Shown here one piece after another: positions 61,933-64,000 of a stretch of 64,000 nucleotides of DNA. Position 1 is the first letter of the stretch, and every line of letters begins with the position of its first letter. The DNA comes from Luteimicrobium subarcticum. Lineage in GTDB: Bacteria > Actinomycetota > Actinomycetes > Actinomycetales > Cellulomonadaceae. Where the stretch lies: positions 372,001-436,000 of the forward strand of contig NZ_PGTZ01000006.1 in the NCBI RefSeq assembly GCF_002798015.1, read 5' to 3'. The translations under genes were made by a program, and so were the position numbers. A model generated the notes under the pieces. The model was not told the origin of the DNA, made no database searches, and saw only the letters and a list, made by a program, of their open reading frames with translations.

Positions 61933-63708
61933 ATGACCACCCTGACCGACCACACCGACCACCGCTCGACGACACCGGGCGCCTGCCCCACCGAGGACCG
62001 GGGGGACGGGCCGACCGGCCGCGCCGACCGTCCCGGCACCGCCGGCGCGGGCAGGCTCACGATCTGCACCACGCGCGGCCTCCCCCACCGGTACGACGAG
62101 ATCCTCACGCCCGAGGCGCTCGCGTTCGTCGCCGCGCTGCACGACGAGTTCCTGGCCCGCCGTCACGACCTGCTGCTCGAGCGGCAGCGGCGGCGCCGGC
62201 AGATCGCCGACGGCATCGACCCGGACTTCCGCCCCGAGACGCGCCCCGTGCGCGACGACCCGACCTGGCAGGTCGCCGGGCACCGCGGCGCACCGGGGCT
62301 CGAGGACCGGCGCGTCGAGATCACCGGCCCGACCGACCCGAAGATGACGATCAACGCCCTCAACTCCGGGGCGAGCTGCTGGCTCGCCGACGCCGAGGAC
62401 GCGTCCTCCCCCACCTGGGGGAACGTCGTGGGCGGGCAGCTCGCGCTGCACGACGCGATCCGCGGCCGTCTCACCCACACCGCGCCGCCCGCGCCGGACG
62501 GGTCGTTCGGCAAGGTCTACCGCGTCACCGCGGGCGACGAGGGCCAGGACCTCACCGGCCTGCCGACGATCATCTTCCGGCCGCGCGGCTGGCACCTCAC
62601 CGAGAAGCACCTCCGGTACACGGACCGGGCGGGGCGCCCGCAGCAGGCGTCCGCGGCGCTCGTCGACTTCGGGCTGTACTTCTTCCACAACGCGACCGAG
62701 CTCGTCGAGCGGGGACGCGGGCCGTACTTCTACCTGCCGAAGCTCGAGGGGTACCGCGAGGCGCGGCTGTGGAACGACGTGTTCGAGCGCGCCCAGGACT
62801 GGATCGGGATGCCGCACGGGACCGTCCGCGCGACCGTGCTGATCGAGACGCTGCCGGCCGCGTTCGAGATGGACGAGATCCTGCACGCGCTGCGCGACCA
62901 CTGCGCGGGACTCAACGCCGGCCGCTGGGACTACCTGTTCTCCGTGATCAAGTGCTTCCGGACCCGTGGGCCGCGGTACGTGCTGCCCGACCGCGGACGG
63001 GTGTCCATGACGGTCCCGTTCCTGCGCGCGTACACCGAGCTGCTCGTGCAGACCTGCCACCGGCGGGGCGCGCACGCGATGGGCGGCATGAGCGCCTTCA
63101 TCCCCGACCGCCGCAACCCCGAGGCGAACGCGCGGGCGTTCGCGCAGGTCTCCGCCGACAAGCGGCGCGAGGCCGGTGACGGGTTCGACGGGTCGTGGGT
63201 GGCGCACCCCGACCTCATCCCGGTGGCGATGGCCGAGTTCACGTCCGTGCTCGACGGACGACCGCACCAGCTCGACCGGCAGCGTCCCGACGTGCACGTC
63301 ACCGCCGACGACCTGCTCGACGTGGCCTCGGCGCGACCCGCCGACGGGACGTCCGGGGTGACCGCCGCCGGGCTGCGCGCGAACGTGTCCGTGGGCGTCC
63401 GGTACGTCGAGTCGTGGCTGCGGGGCGTGGGCGCCGCGGCGATCGACCACCTCATGGAGGACGCTGCCACAGCCGAGATCTCCCGGTCGCAGGTGTGGCA
63501 GTGGGTGCACAACGGGACGTCGACCGAGACGGGGGTGCCGGTCACGCGCGAGCGGGTCGAGGCGATCCTCGCCGAGGTGGCCGACGACCTGCCCCGCCCC
63601 GAGGGCAACCGGGTCGACGACGCGGTGGCGCTGTTCCGGCACGTCGCGCTGGACGACGAGTACCCGACGTTCCTCACGATCCCCGCGTACGCGCAGTTCC
63701 TGGGCTGA
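61933..63708 (+). CDS. aceB: Malate synthase A
   Basis: 591 residues. Condenses glyoxylate with acetyl-CoA. ADAEDASSPTWGNVVGGQ, FRPRGWHLTEKH, YFYLPKLEGYREARLWNDVF, ATVLIETLPAAFEMDEIL and GMSAFIPDRRNPEAN show the A-type enzyme. The first 40 residues are a variable Thr/Asp/Gly-rich extension. ATG at 61933 with GAAGGACGAG upstream; co-transcribed with aceA. A long palindrome ends the unit. Confidence 0.97.
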   Translation: MTTLTDHTDHRSTTPGACPTEDRGDGPTGRADRPGTAGAGRLTICTTRGLPHRYDEILTPEALAFVAALHDEFLARRHDLLLERQRRRRQIADGIDPDFRPETRPVRDDPTWQVAGHRGAPGLEDRRVEITGPTDPKMTINALNSGASCWLADAEDASSPTWGNVVGGQLALHDAIRGRLTHTAPPAPDGSFGKVYRVTAGDEGQDLTGLPTIIFRPRGWHLTEKHLRYTDRAGRPQQASAALVDFGLYFFHNATELVERGRGPYFYLPKLEGYREARLWNDVFERAQDWIGMPHGTVRATVLIETLPAAFEMDEILHALRDHCAGLNAGRWDYLFSVIKCFRTRGPRYVLPDRGRVSMTVPFLRAYTELLVQTCHRRGAHAMGGMSAFIPDRRNPEANARAFAQVSADKRREAGDGFDGSWVAHPDLIPVAMAEFTSVLDGRPHQLDRQRPDVHVTADDLLDVASARPADGTSGVTAAGLRANVSVGVRYVESWLRGVGAAAIDHLMEDAATAEISRSQVWQWVHNGTSTETGVPVTRERVEAILAEVADDLPRPEGNRVDDAVALFRHVALDDEYPTFLTIPAYAQFLG

Positions 63709-63753
63709 GCGGTCCTTCCCCGGCCTCCTGGCCCACCGTTCGTCCGGGGGCGT

Positions 63754-63811
63754 CGTGCCGGGTGATCTCGTCCCCCGCAGCACCGTGCGAGGGATGAGAT
63801 CACCCGGCACG
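63754..63811. terminator. Twenty-one-pair palindrome after aceB
   Basis: Arms 63754-63774 and 63791-63811 pair with a single G-T wobble, and CGCA/TGCG pairs again inside the loop. It lies between the convergent aceB and the truncated gene at the window end and should stop transcription from both sides. Confidence 0.8.
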
Positions 63812-63825
63812 TGGGCGGTGCACGG

Positions 63826-64000
63826 TCAGCAGGCCTCGAGGAACCAGCCCTGGTACCAGACGCCGTCCTCCTTGAACCAGCCCTTGTACCAGCACTGCTC
63901 CTTCTTCATGGCGACGACGGACCCGCCGCCGCCGTCGTGGTGCGCTCCGAGGACGCCGGAGCTCGCCGCCGCGCCCCCGGCGACGACGAGCGACGCGGCG
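63826..64000 (-). CDS. Trp-rich small secreted protein (partial)
   Basis: Only the last 57 codons are in the window; the 5' end lies beyond 64000. The visible part runs from the middle of a signal-peptide-like stretch (AASLVVAGGAAASSGVLGAH) through a glycine run to the tail MKKEQCWYKGWF then KEDGVWYQGWFLEAC and stop. The two W-Y-x-G-W-F units and the two cysteines suggest a short, possibly disulfide-bonded exported peptide. Not recognised. Confidence 0.55.
   Translation of the reverse strand, partial: AASLVVAGGAAASSGVLGAHHDGGGGSVVAMKKEQCWYKGWFKEDGVWYQGWFLEAC

Noticed and set aside
1-64000. CRISPR arrays, prophage, transposases or toxin-antitoxin pairs
   Set aside because: I saw no regularly spaced repeats, no transposase or integrase motifs, and no small overlapping gene pair of a known toxin-antitoxin type.

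Overview
The window is very GC-rich DNA with strong G/C preference at third codon positions, many GTG starts and one TTG start, dense overlapping operons and actinobacterial families (ScfR/RamB-type regulator, DIP1984 family, PIN-PhoH protein). Together with a perfect CebR/CelR-type cellobiose operator, this suggests a cellulose-associated actinobacterium, most likely in or near Cellulomonas. It looks like chromosome backbone with one small lower-GC accessory patch. I see no rRNA, intact tRNA, CRISPR array, transposase or phage gene.

Layout. 1-6958: an oligopeptide ABC importer on the minus strand (lipoprotein, two permeases, and a fused two-domain ATPase cut by the window edge), with an unrelated PH-like membrane protein gene inserted in the opposite direction. 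7.3-15.2 kb: a PAP2-lipid kinase fusion, a methyltransferase, a BCCT osmolyte transporter divergent from glutamate decarboxylase, and two membrane proteins. 15.3-19.4 kb: a TetR gene divergent from a hydrolase-SDR operon, then a SulP transporter. 19.6-24.8 kb: small conserved or unknown proteins, including an accessory patch with decayed coding sequence and the 3' part of a tRNA. 24.9-31.7 kb: housekeeping genes (ychF, C39 protease, GNAT, rmuC, ispH, xseA). 31.7-36.1 kb: xseB, a sugar kinase, beta-carbonic anhydrase, an rRNA methyltransferase and fumC.

36.2-39.8 kb holds two regulator/efflux pairs: TetR with an ABC-2-like membrane protein, and MarR with a FUSC protein, each with a recognisable operator in the shared promoter. 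39.9-51.6 kb is the largest unit: two giant FtsX-fold permeases and two ATPases, all coupled by ATGA overlaps and preceded by the cellobiose-type operator, followed by a 1203-residue fused asymmetric ABC exporter. 51.7-55.7 kb: PIN-PhoH, then a PadR-MFS drug-efflux pair. 55.8-58.8 kb: an amidase and nhaA behind a structured leader. 58.9-63.7 kb: the glyoxylate shunt (aceA, aceB) divergent from its likely ScfR/RamB-type regulator, with a three-box inverted repeat between them. The window ends in a truncated gene for a tryptophan-rich secreted peptide.

How it works together: the window combines nutrient uptake (peptides), C2 metabolism (isocitrate lyase, malate synthase, fumarase), pH, ion and osmotic homeostasis (Gad, BCCT, NhaA, carbonic anhydrase, SulP) and several efflux systems under local repressors. 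All functions are inferred from sequence motifs read by eye; no database search was run.
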